Assembly (NCBI GenBank): GCA_026692885.1
Contig: JAPLNJ010001039.1
Location: 1 to 8,247 of the forward strand
Length of the DNA: 8,247 nucleotides
Direction of reading: 5' to 3'
Source of the DNA: Planctomycetota bacterium
Lineage (GTDB): Bacteria > Planctomycetota > Planctomycetia > Pirellulales > Pirellulaceae
The number at the start of each line of letters is the position of its first letter. Position 1 is the stretch's first letter. The position numbers and the translations under genes were made by a program. A model generated the notes under the pieces. The model was not told where the DNA came from. It ran no database searches and was given only the letters and a program-made list of their open reading frames with translations. Positions 6,583 to 8,247 of the stretch are shown here, one piece after another.

Positions 6583-6906
6583 CTAATTCGACTGTCTTAG
6601 TTTCGAAAACGACCCCGTCCAACTCCGGCGCAAGGCGATGTCGATGTCGGCCCAGTCCCCAATGCCATCCTTGCGTGCGGCGCAGTAAGCCAGGATCGTG
6701 CCTCGCTGGGTCACGACGATCCCAGGGATGCGGTACGTCGCGTAGCCATCCTCACCGGCTACAAAGAGATCCATCTTGACTAGCGTCTCGACAGCGGCGG
6801 GCGGTTTCGTCACCGGTTTACGAGCCGAGTCTTTGGCTTCCGCCGCCCAAGTTGTCGACACGCAACCCATCAGCCCGACCATGAAGAACAGCGTTACCTT
6901 GCGCAT
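6583..6906 (-). pseudogene. 5' stub of an exported exo-sialidase (BNR/sialidase family)
   Basis: Reading from ATG at 6906 on the minus strand gives 107 residues. The start is well supported by GGAGGT (plus-strand 6910-6915) placed 3 bases upstream and by an N-terminal export signal (hydrophobic VTLFFMVGLMGC at 4-15). L-M-G-C at 12-15 could serve as a lipobox, and TTWAA-EA at 18-24 as an alternative signal peptidase I site. Residues 47-95 match the N-terminal sialidase region: L-F-V-A-G-E-D-G-Y, YRIP at 58-61 (equivalent to the FRIP arginine motif), then GDWADIDIALRRS at 83-95. The family normally runs to roughly 350-420 residues with several Asp-box repeats and the catalytic Tyr, all absent here. 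Similarity ends near base 6612, followed by about ten unrelated residues and a stop. It is a relic, or at most an exported short peptide. It lies 220 bases downstream of the sigma-factor gene on the same strand. Confidence 0.72.
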
Positions 6907-7126
6907 AAGACCTCCGGCGCCATGTTGATCCACTTGGGAAAGCCACATGCTACCGCGATCGCATACGAACTGCAAATCTACCGGGCACAGTTGAGGCCCG
7001 CAGATCTCCAGCGATGTTCGCGGTCCTGGCAAGAACTGGTTCGCGTGATTTCAACACTCCGAACCTTGCGTCCTGCGGTGCCAGAGTCCACACACTCACG
7101 TGTTTCAGGAAGGAGTCGATTTTCCG
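6907..7126. other. Gene-free gap downstream of the sigma-factor gene
   Basis: This is where a co-transcribed anti-sigma gene would be expected. Minus-strand frames read here by eye give no zinc-binding H-x-x-x-C-x-x-C motif and no membrane segment, and one is stopped within about 50 codons. Apart from the ribosome binding site of the sialidase stub at its left edge, I see nothing in it. Confidence 0.5.
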
Positions 7127-7705
7127 CTACGCGCAGACCTGGCGTTTCTGGAGTTGGTCCCGCAGTTCATTCCGCGCCCGATGCAACCGGCTGCGTACCG
7201 TGCCGACACTCAACTCCAGGGTTTCGGCGATCGTGTCGTAGTCGAACCCCTCGACACCTCGCAGGACCAGAATCGTACGGTGCTCTTCACTCAGCGAGTT
7301 CAGTGCCTGCCGAATCTGAGTGGCATCTTCACGACGTTCTAATTCATCGGTCGGTGTCCCGTGCGGGTCGGATGGATCTTCCTCGGTGACTGATCGTGTG
7401 TGCGACAGACTCGCCCGAATTCGGTGGCGGCGGGCGCGGGTATACACAAGGTTGAGCGCGATCCGATACAGCCAGGTGTAAAACGCACAGTGCTGCCGGA
7501 AGGTGCTGAGCTTCAAGTAGGCTTGAACGAAGGCGTCCTGGGCGATGTCTTCGGCATCCGCGTGGGAACCGGTGAGGTGGCTAAGGCTGGTGAACAGCTT
7601 GTCCTGGTATTTACGAACAAGTTCCCCGAAGGCGTCTTGGTTGCCTGCCAGTGCCCGCTCGATGAGTTGTTGATCAGTGGCGGTTTGATCGATGTTTGTC
7701 AGCAT
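7127..7705 (-). CDS. ECF-type RNA polymerase sigma factor
   Basis: This is a complete 192-residue sigma-70 family protein of the extracytoplasmic-function class, which directs RNA polymerase to a specific promoter set. The sigma-2 domain covers about 22-94, with DAEDIAQDAFVQAY (50-63) as region 2.2 and FYTWLYRIALNL (75-86) as regions 2.3/2.4, which melt and read the -10 element. A polar linker (95-127) leads to sigma-4 at 128-183, where DYDTIAETLELSVGTVRSRL (155-174) is the helix-turn-helix that reads the -35. There is no sigma-3, no C-terminal extension and no membrane segment. The start is fixed by GGAGGA (plus-strand 7713-7718) 7 bases upstream. ECF genes are usually paired with an anti-sigma gene; none is visible in the 220 bases downstream or in the sialidase stub beyond. 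The regulon is unknown. GGAACTT on the minus strand at 7795-7789 resembles an ECF -35, so autoregulation is conceivable but weakly supported. Confidence 0.92.
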   Translation of the reverse strand: MLTNIDQTATDQQLIERALAGNQDAFGELVRKYQDKLFTSLSHLTGSHADAEDIAQDAFVQAYLKLSTFRQHCAFYTWLYRIALNLVYTRARRHRIRASLSHTRSVTEEDPSDPHGTPTDELERREDATQIRQALNSLSEEHRTILVLRGVEGFDYDTIAETLELSVGTVRSRLHRARNELRDQLQKRQVCA

Positions 7706-7712
7706 GGTGGTC

Positions 7713-7718
7713 TCCTCC
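7713..7718 (-). promoter_or_regulatory. Ribosome binding site of the sigma-factor gene
   Basis: GGAGGA on the minus strand lies 7 bases upstream of the ATG at 7705-7703. It is the strongest Shine-Dalgarno match in the window and decides the sigma-factor start. Confidence 0.8.
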
Positions 7719-7896
7719 GCGGGTCGTCGTGCGGTTGTTGTTCGTGACTACCTGTATTATGGCGATCTACAGCCCGCGGCAGTATTCGAAGTTCCCGCAG
7801 GCCGTATGTGGGTTTCCACATGGGGTCGCGCCCCGCTACTAAGGCAATCCCCAAATGGCCCGCCAGCCCCTCACGGTCCAGCGAAGAATTCCGCCA

Positions 7897-7939
7897 GCAG
7901 AATGATCGCTTCGGCACCGACCGGCACCGATGATTCTGC
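7897..7939. repeat. 12-bp inverted repeat, possible regulatory hairpin
   Basis: GCAGAATGATCG (7897-7908) is complementary to CGATGATTCTGC (7928-7939) at 11 of 12 positions, with a 19-base GC-rich spacer that contains the small palindrome TCGG-CA-CCGA (7911-7920). It could be a dimeric regulator site or an RNA hairpin in a leader transcript. No T-tract follows on either strand. Confidence 0.4.
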
Positions 7940-8132
7940 GGCCGAGGAGTTTTGCCTGATGGACGCACCCGACCCAACGGCATTAACTGCTCGCGGGCCG
8001 ATCAAGTCCGATCATCGCCGTTTCGAATCCGCAAAGCCGTAGCATCGTTTAGCAACTTTCCTCTGCCGCTGCAAAGACCGTGTTGACTTCACCAGCCAAA
8101 CCGCCAAACTGACTTTCAGGAAAGGATGAACC

Positions 8133-8222
8133 ATGGTCGACATCATCAGCCCGAATTATTCATACTCTGATTTCTTCACCGCCATGGAAGCAGCGAGAGC
8201 GAGACAGAGGAGCGGGAGATGA
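8133..8222 (+). CDS. Possible small ORF, 29 residues
   Basis: ATG 8133 is preceded by AGGAAAGGA (8118-8126), a good purine-rich ribosome binding site ending 6 bases upstream. The predicted peptide begins M-V-D-I-I-S-P-N-Y and ends in an arginine-rich helix-like tail (M-E-A-A-R-A-R-Q-R). Its TGA stop (8220-8222) overlaps another ATG (8219-8221) as ATGA, with GGAG at 8215-8218 directly before it. That arrangement suggests translational coupling to a gene continuing past the window. I do not recognise it. It could be a short leader peptide, the true start of a gene altered by a frameshift, or chance. Confidence 0.35.
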   Translation: MVDIISPNYSYSDFFTAMEAARARQRSGR

Positions 8223-8247
8223 CGCTAGCGCAAACCTTCCCCCTCCC
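8219..8247 (+). CDS. Possible start of a downstream gene, cut by the window edge
   Basis: ATG 8219 opens a frame starting M-T-L-A-Q-T-F-P-L that remains open to the last base. The start overlaps the stop of the 29-residue ORF. Only nine codons are visible, and CGCTAGCG at 8223-8230 echoes the repeat at the left edge of the window, so this may equally be the beginning of an intergenic repeat. Confidence 0.2.

Larger units (their letters stand above)
7706..8132. other. 427-base divergent intergenic region with hairpins
   Basis: No supported gene lies here; the open frames on both strands have no ribosome binding site or recognisable domain. It contains a perfect 6-bp hairpin ATGTGG-GTTT-CCACAT (7806-7821), a small GGGG/CCCC hairpin (7822-7834), a tandem 10-base repeat CGGCACCGA(C/T) at 7912-7931, and a larger inverted repeat at 7897-7939. 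Possible promoter pieces are GGAACTT (minus, 7795-7789), CATAAT (minus, 7761-7756) and TTGACT (plus, 8083-8088). None has a convincing partner element at the correct spacing. The region probably carries the sigma-factor promoter and the promoter of the genes to the right. Confidence 0.45.

Noticed and set aside
7756..7795. ECF-type autoregulated promoter for the sigma gene (GGAACTT with CATAAT)
   Set aside because: GGAACTT has no CGTC-like -10 at 16-17 bases, and CATAAT has no -35 partner at 17 bases; too weak to annotate as a promoter.
7911..7931. Start of a tandem repeat or CRISPR-like array
   Set aside because: Only two 10-base copies without spacers; it does not continue.
7692..8042. 116-codon plus-strand frame across the sigma-factor start
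   Set aside because: Its beginning is antisense to the sigma-factor gene, there is no ribosome binding site, and the remaining sequence has low-information composition.

Overview
The window looks like chromosomal DNA from a planctomycete, probably of the Pirellulales type. This is inferred from the GC-rich sequence and from a characteristic gene mix: a Tat-exported DUF362-type leader, a heparinase II/III-type lyase with a CxxC zinc ribbon, an FG-GAP/VCBS propeller protein, an ADP-ribosylglycohydrolase fused to a discoidin-like domain, an exo-sialidase and an ECF sigma factor. An intergenic repeat that reads L-A-R-R-A-S-E-G on the minus strand points the same way. No rRNA, tRNA or CRISPR array was seen.

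Layout. 1-124: an intergenic element with near-perfect 16-bp inverted ends and a strong internal hairpin. 264-623 (+): a Tat-leader protein that breaks off after about 100 residues and looks like the 5' stub of a DUF362-family gene. 759-2906 (+) and 2963-4177 (+): the two clearly intact large genes, a secreted heparinase/alginate-lyase-like polysaccharide lyase and a secreted seven-repeat FG-GAP propeller protein. They are 56 bp apart and probably form an operon for extracellular polysaccharide breakdown or recognition. 4262-6906: a 'gene graveyard'. It holds the 3' end of an unrecognised minus-strand gene, a tyrosine recombinase without its N-terminal domain, a 70-bp AT-rich patch, the 3' two-thirds or so of an ADP-ribosylglycohydrolase-discoidin fusion, and the 5' quarter of a minus-strand sialidase. 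7127-7705 (-): an intact ECF sigma factor with a strong ribosome binding site and no visible anti-sigma gene. 7706-8132: a 427-base gap with several inverted repeats. 8133-8222 (+): a possible 29-residue ORF that overlaps, by ATGA, a further start running off the window.

How it fits together. The intact lyase and propeller could cooperate at the cell surface. The sigma factor may control genes elsewhere or the divergent small ORF. The remaining genes appear to be relics of rearrangement around an old integrase. I see no convincing evidence of a complete new system. The items most worth checking are the recombinase-centred cluster of truncated genes, the 1-124 structured repeat, and the structured intergenic region between the sigma factor and the small ORF.
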